From Candidatus Aenigmatarchaeota archaeon (GTDB lineage Archaea > Aenigmatarchaeota > Aenigmatarchaeia > QMZP01), in assembly GCA_015520105.1 (NCBI GenBank), contig WAQT01000010.1, positions 1 through 57,004 on the forward strand: a DNA stretch of 57,004 bases, written 5' to 3'. Made by a program: the position numbers and the translations under genes. Positions 7,379-14,789 of this stretch are shown piece by piece; the first letter of the stretch is position 1; each line of letters begins with the position of its first letter. The notes under the pieces were generated by a model, which saw nothing but the letters and a program-made list of their open reading frames with translations, was not told the DNA's origin and searched no databases.

Positions 7379-8059
7379 TCAATCCAGCTCCTCGAACGCG
7401 TGGCTGTGCGAGGCCGAAAGCGCGGGTTTCTTCTCCGGCTTGCCGGTTTCCTTTTTTTCCCGAACTTTCTCTCGGCTCTCCTCAGGGGGCTTCCCGAGAC
7501 TCTCGTTTTGAGAAGCTTTCGGTTCCGGCTCTTCGGTTTCAGGCCTGTTCAGGGAGGGAGCAAGCTCCCTTCCGGACTCCGCTGCCGACCTGAGCCTCTC
7601 CTTCACGGACTCCCTGCTCTCGCCGAAGTACCTCTCAAACTCAGGCGTGAGGGAGAGAATCTTGGTGTGGCCCTTCTTCTCGCTTTTTATGAGGCCTCTC
7701 TTCACGAGGTCCTTAATGTAGGAATAGGCCTTGTTTCCCTGAATCTTTATGATGTCCGACTGCTTGACAGGCTCCTTGTACGCGACAAGGGCGAGCGTTC
7801 TCTTCTGGCCTCCTGAGAGGTCGGAATGTGGAGTGAGGTGCGAGACCCTTGGAAGCAGGGAAGTCGGGACCTGCATCTCCCAGCCGTTTGGGGTGGACAC
7901 TATCTCCATTCCCCTTCCGGAGTATTCCCTCTGAAGCTCCTCGAGAATCTCCTTCACGTGGCCGAGAGAGTGGACTCCGGATATCTTCCCGAGTTCGTTT
8001 ATCATGAGAGGCCTCGGGGATATGAAGAGCGCGGCCTCGATTAACCTTTTCGCTTCCAT
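7379..8059 (-). CDS. scpB: Segregation and condensation protein B
   Basis: This 226-residue protein has the tandem winged-helix fold of ScpB in its first about 165 residues (AKRLIEAALFISPRPLMINELGKISG, then GGQKRTLALVAYKEPVKQSDI and KRGLIKSEKKGHTKILSLTPEFERYFG). A charged, low-complexity tail rich in Glu, Lys and Pro follows (170-226). In condensin-like SMC complexes ScpB dimerises and binds ScpA to control chromosome compaction. The start is 4 bp after the scpA stop, so translation is likely coupled. The tail has no clear homology and may be a linker. Confidence 0.9.
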   Translation of the reverse strand: MEAKRLIEAALFISPRPLMINELGKISGVHSLGHVKEILEELQREYSGRGMEIVSTPNGWEMQVPTSLLPRVSHLTPHSDLSGGQKRTLALVAYKEPVKQSDIIKIQGNKAYSYIKDLVKRGLIKSEKKGHTKILSLTPEFERYFGESRESVKERLRSAAESGRELAPSLNRPETEEPEPKASQNESLGKPPEESREKVREKKETGKPEKKPALSASHSHAFEELD

Positions 8060-8063
8060 TCTA

Positions 8064-8765
8064 TCAGTTCTCCGGCTTCCTTATGAAAATCTCCCTGAAC
8101 ATCTCCTCCTGCCTGCACTTCACCTTGTTCTCGTGGTCGAGGAACACCAGAGGCAGGAAGTTGCTTATTATTTCCTTCCTCTCCCACTTCTCCACCACGC
8201 TGCTGAACTCAACCTCCTGCTTCTTCACTCTCGAGAGGAGGTCGTTTATCTTCCTGTAGAGAAGGGATATCCTCTTTGTTATGTTGTCCTCCTCTATTCT
8301 TATCTTTTTCTTCCTGCTTTCCTTCCTCAGGATTCTTCTTTCCCTTGACCTCAGGGCGCTCCTGAGGGCCTTCACGAGGTCGTCCACCACTATCTTCTTT
8401 CTCGGGTACCTGTTCGGGGGGACGCTTATCGGGTTTATCTCCAGTTCGGAGACGGATTCGTTCTCCTCTTCCTGCTGGGGCTCTTCCACACTGTCAGGGT
8501 CTATGTATTCGCCCTCCACTAGGTCTCCCATGTACTGGAGGTGGTCGGACTTCATCCTCAGGAGGACAGAAGCAATCATCACGTATTTGGCCGGTATCTT
8601 GAAGTCCATCTTCTTGAGCTTGTTTATGTATTCAAGAAAGGCGGTGGACAGGACGTTGAGGTCGAGATTCCACGGATCGAGGCCCTCCCACGCTATCACC
8701 TTGTAGAGCACCTGCTCCCACGTGTATTCCTTTGTGATGAAGTCCAGTATCTTTTCCTCTTCCAT
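8064..8765 (-). CDS. scpA: Segregation and condensation protein A (kleisin)
   Basis: This 233-residue ScpA kleisin would bridge SMC heads and recruit ScpB. The family signature is visible at the N terminus (EQVLYKVIAWEGLDPWNLDLNVLSTAFLEYINKLKKMDFKIPAKYVMIASVLLRMKSDHL in short pieces) and at the C-terminal winged helix (VVEKWERKEIISNFLPLVFLDHENKVKCRQEEMFREIFI). A charged linker lies between them. A clear Shine-Dalgarno sequence (GGAGG, complement of 8774-8778) precedes the ATG. Upstream lies a long repeat-rich leader (8779-9055) in the same sense, so expression could depend on RNA structure there. No SMC gene is in the window. Confidence 0.9.
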   Translation of the reverse strand: MEEEKILDFITKEYTWEQVLYKVIAWEGLDPWNLDLNVLSTAFLEYINKLKKMDFKIPAKYVMIASVLLRMKSDHLQYMGDLVEGEYIDPDSVEEPQQEEENESVSELEINPISVPPNRYPRKKIVVDDLVKALRSALRSRERRILRKESRKKKIRIEEDNITKRISLLYRKINDLLSRVKKQEVEFSSVVEKWERKEIISNFLPLVFLDHENKVKCRQEEMFREIFIRKPEN

Positions 8766-8778
8766 ATCAATTTCCTCC

Positions 8779-9055
8779 GGGTGCGGACGTTCGGCCAGCC
8801 TGAAGGCCGGAAGCGTGAGCTCCTGTTGTGTTTACCTGCATGTTTTCCGTACACGCTTTGGCGGAAGCGGGTGCCTGCCTGGTCATAACCAACTACATTG
8901 CGGACCAGGATTGCTTTGTGAGCTCCCGTCTTTGTTTTCAAGGGGTTTGGGTCAACAGCCTTTGGAGCACCTTCTCCTGCTCCCAACAGAAGGTGCATCA
9001 AGAGGGAGCTGACCGCTTCCATCCTGCGGCAGCCTCGAAAGGCTGTTAAGAACTA
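8779..9055 (-). repeat. Repeat-rich structured element upstream of scpA, sharing blocks with tRNA introns
   Basis: This gene-free stretch of about 280 nt lies between the pilin-like gene and scpA. On the minus strand it contains several strong hairpins: CAGCC/GGCTG, GCACCTTCT with AGAAGGTGC, and CCTGGTC with GACCAGG. Positions 8994-9020 are identical over 27 nt (reverse complement) to 26627-26653 in the tRNA-Glu anticodon intron. Positions 8967-8984 match 26707-26724 of the same intron. Positions 8830-8858 match 12391-12419 behind ugd with one mismatch. All copies run in the sense of the host gene. It probably forms the scpA leader. I find no convincing ORF or tRNA in it. Confidence 0.75.
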
Positions 9056-9094
9056 ATTAATTATAATGGAATCGGGGGTTTATATAGGATTGTG

Positions 9095-9433
9095 TTATTT
9101 GCAGTTCCATACCCATATTGCTGATGCATCTTCTGATGATTTTTCACAGTTGCAATTCGCTTGTTCTGCTATATCTTTGCAAGTAGTTAATTTCTTATTA
9201 CCAGAAGAATATACCATCTCCAGTTTAACATTCTGCAACTGGCTCTTTACAGCGGCGTCATTGCCTGCGGCTGCACATAAAGGCGTAGCTATGCTACTGC
9301 AATATGTTTTTGCTTCTGTAAGCGTGGAGAATCTTGTTATAGTGCTTCCGAAAATGGTGAGTACCACAAGCGCAGCCACCAGAATGACTATGGCTGTCAC
9401 TATTATAACGAGGGTGTGGGACATTCCCTTCAT
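9095..9433 (-). CDS. Small type IV pilin-like protein
   Basis: This 112-residue protein starts MKGMSHTLVIIVTAIVILVAALVVLTIFGS: a very short polar leader followed by about 22 hydrophobic residues. That is the layout of archaeal class III prepilins, which are cut before or within the leader and assemble through the hydrophobic helix. The remaining 80 residues are polar with six Cys (YCSS, PLCAAAG, TTCKD, NCNCEK, WNCK), suggesting disulfides and an extracellular location. A similar N terminus occurs in the larger protein at 14077. No prepilin peptidase or assembly ATPase is in the window. Confidence 0.7.
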   Translation of the reverse strand: MKGMSHTLVIIVTAIVILVAALVVLTIFGSTITRFSTLTEAKTYCSSIATPLCAAAGNDAAVKSQLQNVKLEMVYSSGNKKLTTCKDIAEQANCNCEKSSEDASAIWVWNCK

Positions 9434-9603
9434 AATGTTTAATTTATGGTGCCCGGGGTTTATAAAATATGCATGTTTTTCGGGCCTGTCTGATTAACCG
9501 GAGTGAACGCAAACCTCTCCTGAAACACAAAACCGGTACGGAACAGGAATTTCGACCTGAAGATGCTTCAGTCATGTTTATTGATTCTTTCCTGTTTGAG
9601 AAC

Positions 9604-10053
9604 CTATGTCTGGAGTGAATTATTGGACACGCTTGTGTTTTTCACAATCCTTTTTACCCTTATTATGAAATCCCTGAAGTCTTTCATCCTTTTCTCCAGA
9701 ACCTCAAAAACAAGCTCGTCATCGATATGATTGTATCTGTGAACCAGAACGTTCCTGAAACCGCGCATTCCCCTGAGTTTTTTCACAAGAGATTCTGGAA
9801 ACACCCCCTTGCTTTCCAGTTCATCCAGCATATCCTTTTCATCCCCCGGTATGCCGAGCCTCAACCCTGAAACTATCATGCTGCAAATGTCCATAACACA
9901 TTCTATGCTTATATGAAGCAATCTTTCGCACGCCCTTTTCTTTTCCTTTGAATCTGCATATTCTTCATAACTCTTCGGTTTTATCTCCTCAAGTTCCCTG
10001 AGATATCCTTCAAGTTCGTCAATCTTTCCAAGGATTCTTTCCCTGTCAATCAT
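9604..10053 (-). CDS. hepT: HepT-like ribonuclease toxin (DUF86)
   Basis: This helical protein of 149 residues from the chosen ATG (10053) carries the HEPN motif RNVLVHRYNHID near the C terminus, matching the RX4HXY signature of HepT toxins. In characterised MntA-HepT pairs the toxin is an RNase that is AMPylated by its MntA partner. The preferred start overlaps the end of the mntA gene by 8 bp, which supports translation coupling. An in-frame upstream Met at 10146 would lie inside mntA and is unlikely. Confidence 0.85.
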   Translation of the reverse strand: MIDRERILGKIDELEGYLRELEEIKPKSYEEYADSKEKKRACERLLHISIECVMDICSMIVSGLRLGIPGDEKDMLDELESKGVFPESLVKKLRGMRGFRNVLVHRYNHIDDELVFEVLEKRMKDFRDFIIRVKRIVKNTSVSNNSLQT

Positions 10054-10447
10054 TCTCCACGCTCCCCAGATATTCCTCATAATATTTCCGGAAATACTCG
10101 AAATCCTTTGCTGTTCTAAATGCGATCTCATAAAGCATATCCTCATCCCTCAGGAAGATAATCTTTCCTTCTTTCAGGACCCTTGTCCTTATATAAAGGG
10201 GCAGCAACTCGAATATCTGCACATCAAACCTCTCGCCGAGCATGCCGGAATACTCGATTCTCATATCCAGAAGCCTTTTCCTGTTCAATCCCGGTATGGT
10301 AACAAAACACAAATCTATATCCTCTCCCTTCCCTCGAAGCGAACTTCCGAAAAGAATAACTGCTATCACATTCCTGTCCTTCTCGATTTTCCTTCTCACG
10401 TTTTCCGGAATCAAAACATTCTCTGCTTTCATGCAAAGATTTTGCAT
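10046..10447 (-). CDS. mntA: MntA-like nucleotidyltransferase antitoxin
   Basis: This 133-residue minimal nucleotidyltransferase has the GS-X10-DXD type motif VILFGSSLRGKGEDIDLCFV and a third acidic residue in FDVQIFEL. It is the partner of the overlapping HepT gene. In studied pairs MntA adds AMP groups to a tyrosine of HepT and so neutralises it. A second Met at 10432 could also be the start. The gene is divergent from taw1, with about 40 bp between them holding AT-rich promoter sequence. Confidence 0.85.
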   Translation of the reverse strand: MQNLCMKAENVLIPENVRRKIEKDRNVIAVILFGSSLRGKGEDIDLCFVTIPGLNRKRLLDMRIEYSGMLGERFDVQIFELLPLYIRTRVLKEGKIIFLRDEDMLYEIAFRTAKDFEYFRKYYEEYLGSVEND

Positions 10448-10488
10448 TCCTGATTAAAATCTTTTAATTTTTGCCGGAAACTTTTAAC

Positions 10489-11391
10489 ATGATTCCGGAA
10501 AAGCTCAGGAAAGAACTCGAGCACCAGCAGTATCGCATAGTGGGAGGCCATTCCGCTGTGAAGATATGCGAGTGGACGAGGAAGTCCCTGAGGGGAGAGG
10601 GCGTGTGCTACAAGGAGAGGTTCTACGGAATAAGGAGCCATCGCTGCCTCCAGATGACTCCGAACATAACCTGCGACCAGGCGTGCCTGTTCTGCTGGAG
10701 GGTGATAGAGAAGACCAAAGTCTTCTTCTCCAAAGGATGCGACGAGCCGGGCGACATAATAGACGGCTGCATAAGGGAGCAGGCGAAGCTCCTTTCAGGC
10801 TTCGGCGGATTCGAGGGAACGGACAGGAGGAAGTTCGAGGAGGCGAAAAAACCGAACAACGCGGCCATCTCCCTTCTTGGCGAGCCGCTACTCTATCCGA
10901 GGATATCCGAGCTCATAGAGGGGTTTCACAGGAGGGGTTTCACTACGTTTCTCGTAACGAATTCCCAGCATCCCGAGATTCTGGAAAGGATAGCAGAGCC
11001 CACACAGCTTTACATATCAGTGGACGCCCCGGACAGAGAAACGTACAGGCTTCTGGACAGGCCCGCAAAGAGGGACTTCTGGGAGAGGCTTCTGGAGAGC
11101 CTTGATGCAATGAGGGGTTTCTCATGCAGGAGGGTGTTAAGGCTCACTCTCGTGAAGGGATACAACATGAAGAACCCGGAGGGCTACGCGAAGCTTATAG
11201 AGAGGGCGAGCCCGGACTTTGTGGAGCTGAAGGCGTATATGCACATAGGAGAATCCATGAAGAGGCTTCCGAGGGAGGCGATGCCGCTACACGAGGAGGT
11301 CAGGGAGTTCTCCGAGAGGGTTTCCGAGCTTTCCGGCTATCCCATAAAGGACGAGCAGAGGGAGAGCAGGGTGGTTCTTCTCTCAAGGTGA
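10489..11391 (+). CDS. taw1: 4-demethylwyosine synthase, radical SAM
   Basis: This 300-residue radical SAM enzyme builds the tricyclic base of wyosine at G37 of tRNA-Phe. It shows the Cx3Cx2C iron-sulfur motif in CDQACLFCW, the segment GGHSAVKICEWTRKSL at the N terminus, and SLLGEPLLYPRI and YISVDAPDRETY in the barrel. All are typical of archaeal Taw1/TYW1. The ATG at 10489 gives a normal N terminus; an upstream in-frame TTG is less likely. The gene converges on trm56 with a 9-bp overlap of stop regions, so two tRNA-modification genes sit tail to tail. Confidence 0.95.
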   Translation: MIPEKLRKELEHQQYRIVGGHSAVKICEWTRKSLRGEGVCYKERFYGIRSHRCLQMTPNITCDQACLFCWRVIEKTKVFFSKGCDEPGDIIDGCIREQAKLLSGFGGFEGTDRRKFEEAKKPNNAAISLLGEPLLYPRISELIEGFHRRGFTTFLVTNSQHPEILERIAEPTQLYISVDAPDRETYRLLDRPAKRDFWERLLESLDAMRGFSCRRVLRLTLVKGYNMKNPEGYAKLIERASPDFVELKAYMHIGESMKRLPREAMPLHEEVREFSERVSELSGYPIKDEQRESRVVLLSR

Positions 11392-11913
11392 ATGCTCCGC
11401 GTCTTCTTCGAGAAGCTTCCCCCTCTCCCGAGGAATCACCCTCTTCTTCGCTTCAGGGAAGTCGAAGGAGAGTTCCCTGCTTTCAAAGTATTCATGAAGG
11501 AAGACTGCAAGAGCCGCGACCTCGGAGTGGGGCTGGTTAGTGACAGCGATGTTGTAGTCAGAGAGGGAATAGACTTCCGAAGGAACCTTCTCTCCGCCTA
11601 TTATGACAAGGATGTCTTGGTGCTTCCTGATTTCCCTGATTCTTGTCTGGAGAGGCAGGCCGTACATGGTTAGGTGAACGCTCTTTCCCGGAAATTCCTT
11701 TATAATGTCTTTCCATTTTCTGACATAGCGGACATGGAAACTTCCTCCCCATTCCCTGGACACGGAATTGATCGAGTCCTCGAGGGAGGAGTCCTTCTCG
11801 CCGGAGTATAGAAGCTCGCTCGCGCCGAAGGCCCTCGCAACGAGACCGCAGTGAGTGGATATCCTCTTATCCCTGAACGGCCTGTGGCCGAGCCTTAGAA
11901 CAGTCATTGCCAT
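11383..11913 (-). CDS. trm56: tRNA (cytidine-56 2'-O)-methyltransferase
   Basis: This 176-residue SPOUT-class enzyme methylates the ribose of C56 in the T loop of archaeal tRNAs. Recognisable segments are LRLGHRPFRDKRISTHCGLVARAFGA at the N terminus (in parts), SVHLTMYGLPLQ, ILVIIGGEKVP and YNIAVTNQPHSEVAALAVFL. These form the trefoil-knot SAM site. The context is notable: C56 is only two residues from the T-loop inserts found in four of the five tRNAs in this window, so methylation must be coordinated with their removal. Confidence 0.95.
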   Translation of the reverse strand: MAMTVLRLGHRPFRDKRISTHCGLVARAFGASELLYSGEKDSSLEDSINSVSREWGGSFHVRYVRKWKDIIKEFPGKSVHLTMYGLPLQTRIREIRKHQDILVIIGGEKVPSEVYSLSDYNIAVTNQPHSEVAALAVFLHEYFESRELSFDFPEAKKRVIPRERGKLLEEDAEHSP

Positions 11914-11943
11914 GCATTTATTTTCTCGGAAGGTTTAAAACTG

Positions 11944-12285
11944 TCAGCACGTGGTGTGGATCACTGCCGCGGCCTTCTTTCCTTCCTTCACAAGCCCGTT
12001 GAATATGTCGCACGCATTCTCGGATACATCCATAAAAAACTTCACCCCCTTTGTTTCCGCAAGCTCCCTTGCATCGTCTGTTATTTTAAGTATTCCGGAT
12101 ATCCCTGTTCCTATCACAACGGAGTCCGGGTTTCTCTCCAGAACGCGGACAAGCTCCTCCACTCCGAAAACGTGAGACTTCGGCCGCATGGAGAGAGAGC
12201 CGTCCCAGAACACTACGAGGTCTGAATAGTAGGTCTTTCCGTCCACTGTTATCTCCCCGAACTTCACGGAATCGATGTGAACCAT
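11944..12285 (-). CDS. MTH938/DUF498 domain protein
   Basis: This 113-residue protein matches the MTH938-like fold (DUF498/NDUFAF3 family). It has VHIDSVKFGEITVDGKTY at the N terminus, MRPKSHVFGVEELVRVLERNPDSVVIGTG and a C-terminal Rossmann-like half. The biochemical role of archaeal members is not settled. A TATA-like AATTTAAGA on the minus strand at about 12308-12316 lies about 25 bp upstream of the ATG, so it is likely transcribed separately from ugd despite sitting downstream of it. Confidence 0.8.
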   Translation of the reverse strand: MVHIDSVKFGEITVDGKTYYSDLVVFWDGSLSMRPKSHVFGVEELVRVLERNPDSVVIGTGISGILKITDDARELAETKGVKFFMDVSENACDIFNGLVKEGKKAAAVIHTTC

Positions 12286-12403
12286 GTTTTTATTTCCCGG
12301 TAGGTCTTAAATTGTTGGAGGGTTTTCCTCAGTGCTTAGAAGAGGCGGATTCGCGAGTTTCCGCTTCCATGTTGCGGAAGCATCCGTTACGTTTACCTGC
12401 ACG

Positions 12404-12444
12404 TTTTCCGTACACGCTTGTTTCCGTCAGGAAACTCCCTGCCG
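12404..12444 (-). repeat. 41-nt direct repeat, copy 1
   Basis: Identical to 12534-12574. On the minus strand it contains the hairpin TTTCC-TGAC-GGAAA followed by AAGCGTGTACGGAAAA. The latter string recurs in the scpA leader (8843-8858) and resembles AAGCGTTCACGGAAA of the tRNA-Pro introns. Confidence 0.9.
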
Positions 12445-12533
12445 GCACCTTCTCCTGTTCCCAACAGAAGGTGCATCAAGAGGGAGCTATCGCTTCCATC
12501 CTGCGACAGCGTCTGTTGCGTTTACTTTGCGTA

Positions 12534-12574
12534 TTTTCCGTACACGCTTGTTTCCGTCAGGAAACTCCCTGCCG
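12534..12574 (-). repeat. 41-nt direct repeat, copy 2
   Basis: Perfect copy of 12404-12444, with 89 bp between the two. Flanking bases are similar but diverged, which suggests duplication of a longer unit with only this part under constraint or recently homogenised. Confidence 0.9.
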
Positions 12575-12673
12575 TCAGGCAGAGGATTGCGGAAGTGTAA
12601 ACTCCCGTAAAAGGGTGTGCGGTAGCGGTGTTTCCGTGAACGCTTTAGCGCGCTTGCCTGCGCTAAAGGGTTC

Positions 12674-13978
12674 TTACCAGCACACGCCTTCAAAACCATC
12701 GACTTTCTTGGGGTCCAGCGCCCTCCTGCCCTCTATTATCACACTTCCCCTCATCGCGGAGAAATCATCGTCCGTGAGGTCCCTGAACTCCCTCCATTCG
12801 GTCACGACAAGGCAGGCATCCGCTCCCTTCAGGGCCTCTTTCGCGCTTTCTGCGTAGCCTATCTTCGGGAACGCTTTCCGGAAGTTGAACATTGCCTTCG
12901 GGTCGTAGGCGACCACGCCGGCTCCCTGCCGGATAAGTTCGCTCACTATGCGCAGCGCAGGGGATTCCCTGACGTCGTCTGTCTCGGGCTTGAACGCGAG
13001 TCCGAGGACAGCGATTCTCTTTCCCTTGAGGGAACCGATTCTTTTCTTAAGGAGGTCTATCATCCTGTAGGGCTGCCTTGAGTTCACGTTTATCACCTCC
13101 TTCAGAAGGGAGGCGTTGTAGCCGAGCTTCTCTGCCTTGCTCACGAGGGCGAGGACGTCCTTGGGGAAGCATGAGCCTCCAAACCCTATTCCGGCCCTGA
13201 GGAAGTGGGGAGATATCCTGCTGTCCAGACCGACGCCCTTCATAACTTCATAGGCGTCTATCCCGAGCTTCTTGCAGATGTTCCCTATCTCATTCGCATA
13301 GGTTATTTTCATTGCAAGGAATGAGTTTGAGGCGTACTTTATCATCTCCGCCACCTTTAGGGAAGTTCTCAACACAGGGGCCGCAAATCCCCTGTAGAGA
13401 AAGGCGAGCGTCTCTCCGGAACGCGGGTCAAGCTCTCCTATCACTATCCTGTCCGGGTTGAGGAAATCCTCGAGCGCGCTTCCCTCCCTGAGGAACTCTG
13501 GATTCATGCACACGCCGAAACCGGGACCCGCCTTCTTTCCTGAACCCTCCTCGAGGTTCGGAATCACCACCCTCTCAGTGGTTTCTGGCGGGACAGTGGA
13601 CTTGACCGCAACCACATGGTAATGCTCCTTCAGCCTCAGGGCCTTTCCTATTGCCTTTGAGGAATCCTCTATATACCTTAAATCAGTATCTCCGTTCCTC
13701 CTTGACGGCGTCGGGACGCATATGAAGGTTATCTCCGACTCCGAGACAGCGTAATCGAGATTCGTGGTCGCCTCTATATTTCCCTCTCTTCTCAGTTCCT
13801 TGAGCATTTCCCTCAGTCCAGGCTCGTATATCGGGCTCTCTCCGGAGTTTATCCTTTCCACCTTTTCCTTGTCTATGTCCATGAGTATGGTCTTGAATCC
13901 CTTCTTTGAGAAGCCGACTGCTGTGGTTAACCCGACATATCCTGCGCCTATCAGCGATATCCTTACCTGCTTCCTCAT
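12674..13978 (-). CDS. ugd: UDP-glucose 6-dehydrogenase family protein
   Basis: This 434-residue enzyme oxidises UDP-glucose (or a related nucleotide sugar) twice to the uronic acid. The NAD site is SLIGAGYVGLTTAVGF at the N terminus. FICVPTP and AVKSTVPPETTE belong to the dehydrogenase domain, and the catalytic cysteine lies in GFGGSCFPKDVLAL. The C-terminal domain includes LGLAFKPETDDVRESPA. The product, UDP-glucuronate, is the substrate for the UDP-xylose synthase-like enzyme at 33.4 kb. The stop codon directly abuts the repeat element described at 12311-12673. Confidence 0.92.
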   Translation of the reverse strand: MRKQVRISLIGAGYVGLTTAVGFSKKGFKTILMDIDKEKVERINSGESPIYEPGLREMLKELRREGNIEATTNLDYAVSESEITFICVPTPSRRNGDTDLRYIEDSSKAIGKALRLKEHYHVVAVKSTVPPETTERVVIPNLEEGSGKKAGPGFGVCMNPEFLREGSALEDFLNPDRIVIGELDPRSGETLAFLYRGFAAPVLRTSLKVAEMIKYASNSFLAMKITYANEIGNICKKLGIDAYEVMKGVGLDSRISPHFLRAGIGFGGSCFPKDVLALVSKAEKLGYNASLLKEVINVNSRQPYRMIDLLKKRIGSLKGKRIAVLGLAFKPETDDVRESPALRIVSELIRQGAGVVAYDPKAMFNFRKAFPKIGYAESAKEALKGADACLVVTEWREFRDLTDDDFSAMRGSVIIEGRRALDPKKVDGFEGVCW

Positions 13979-14076
13979 AAGCTCTATATTGAGGGGGAAA
14001 TTTTAAATTTGGACGCGTTCTGCGATTTCCTTCTGTGATTTTTATTGAAGAGGATGCAAAATTATACTGTGGTTGT

Positions 14077-14787
14077 ATGAGGGGAGTGACCATTGTCTCT
14101 GCTGTTGCGTTTCTTGCCCTGACCATATCCGTGACAGCCCTTGTCTACCAGATGGGGATGCCGCTCATAGAGAAGATGCAGCAGTCCGCGGCGCTCTCGA
14201 GGATGAGAAGCGCTATGGCGAATGTGGGGGAGAAGATAGAGGAGGTCGCTTCCGAGGGAAGGGGTTCCAGAAGGGTGGTTGACCTTGACTTCTCGCTGGG
14301 AAGGCTCGGCCTCGATGCAGCGAGAAACATGCTTTTCTGGGAGATGAATTCGAAGCACATGCTCATGCTTCCGAGGACAGCAGAATACTTCGGGAGCATG
14401 GTAGTAGGTTCGAATCTCAATGCAAGCGTTTACGAGGCCGGGTACGGAGGAAGCGCTGCCTATGTTCTCGAGAACTCGCACGTCAGGGCTTACATAAGGA
14501 AGATAGGTTCCCCCGGCGGTTTCGAAAGCTACAACATAAGCGATGTTCTCCTTGCCCTCTACCAGAAGGATTCCGGAAAGTGGATTCCCCTCGAGTCCCT
14601 GAACATAACGATAGACGGGAATCCCGACTCCGGCCGGGGGATTGGCTACACTTATGCGGAGAGGACAGGAGACTTGCTTCCGTACGGCCGGGTGGAGGCG
14701 TACATGGAGTCTGGGTACATAAACTACACGGTTGCCTTCACGCTGGAGTCAGGGACGGATTTTCTGAAAGTTGAGGTTGTGGTATAG
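14077..14787 (+). CDS. Type IV pilin-like secreted protein
   Basis: From the ATG at 14077 the 236-residue product begins MRGVTIVSAVAFLALTISVTALVYQMGMPLIEKMQ, a two-residue charged leader then a hydrophobic helix. This is typical of archaeal pilin-like or archaellin-like proteins. The region after the helix is predicted helical (MQQSAALSRMRSAMANVGEKIEEVAS) and then beta-rich with several NxS/T sites. I cannot assign a precise function. An upstream in-frame Met at 14035 would add a charged stretch before the helix and is disfavoured. The stop is 2 bp from that of the opposing aspS gene. Confidence 0.65.
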   Translation: MRGVTIVSAVAFLALTISVTALVYQMGMPLIEKMQQSAALSRMRSAMANVGEKIEEVASEGRGSRRVVDLDFSLGRLGLDAARNMLFWEMNSKHMLMLPRTAEYFGSMVVGSNLNASVYEAGYGGSAAYVLENSHVRAYIRKIGSPGGFESYNISDVLLALYQKDSGKWIPLESLNITIDGNPDSGRGIGYTYAERTGDLLPYGRVEAYMESGYINYTVAFTLESGTDFLKVEVVV

Positions 14788-14789
14788 AA

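Larger units (their letters stand above)
12311..12673 (-). repeat. Repeat-rich structured element directly after the ugd stop codon
   Basis: This gene-free stretch of about 360 nt begins at the base after the UDP-glucose dehydrogenase stop. In ugd sense it reads: a 43-nt module shared with the tRNA-Pro T-loop insert (12631-12673), an ACCCTTTTACGGGAG block shared with the tRNA-Pro anticodon intron, two copies of a 41-nt repeat, a hairpin GCACCTTCT/AGAAGGTGC shared with the scpA leader, and a final GCGGA/TCCGC hairpin. Positions 12472-12497 are a near copy of the 27-nt block in the tRNA-Glu intron. No ORF is supported. It is probably a structured 3' UTR or a set of mobile RNA modules. Confidence 0.78.

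Noticed and set aside
8830..8930. An additional tRNA on the minus strand in the scpA leader
   Set aside because: GTAGTTGGTTATGACC resembles a D arm, but there is no matching acceptor, no TTCRA T loop and no anticodon stem. CCTGGTC/GACCAGG simply makes a hairpin around it.
12404..12574. CRISPR array
   Set aside because: There are only two perfect 41-nt repeats. The sequence between them shares blocks with other loci and is not a unique spacer, and no cas genes are present.
8779..12673. C/D box or H/ACA guide RNAs in the repeat elements
   Set aside because: Strings such as TTGATGC and CCTGA occur, but I found no properly paired C and D boxes with internal copies or an ACA tail at the right spacing.
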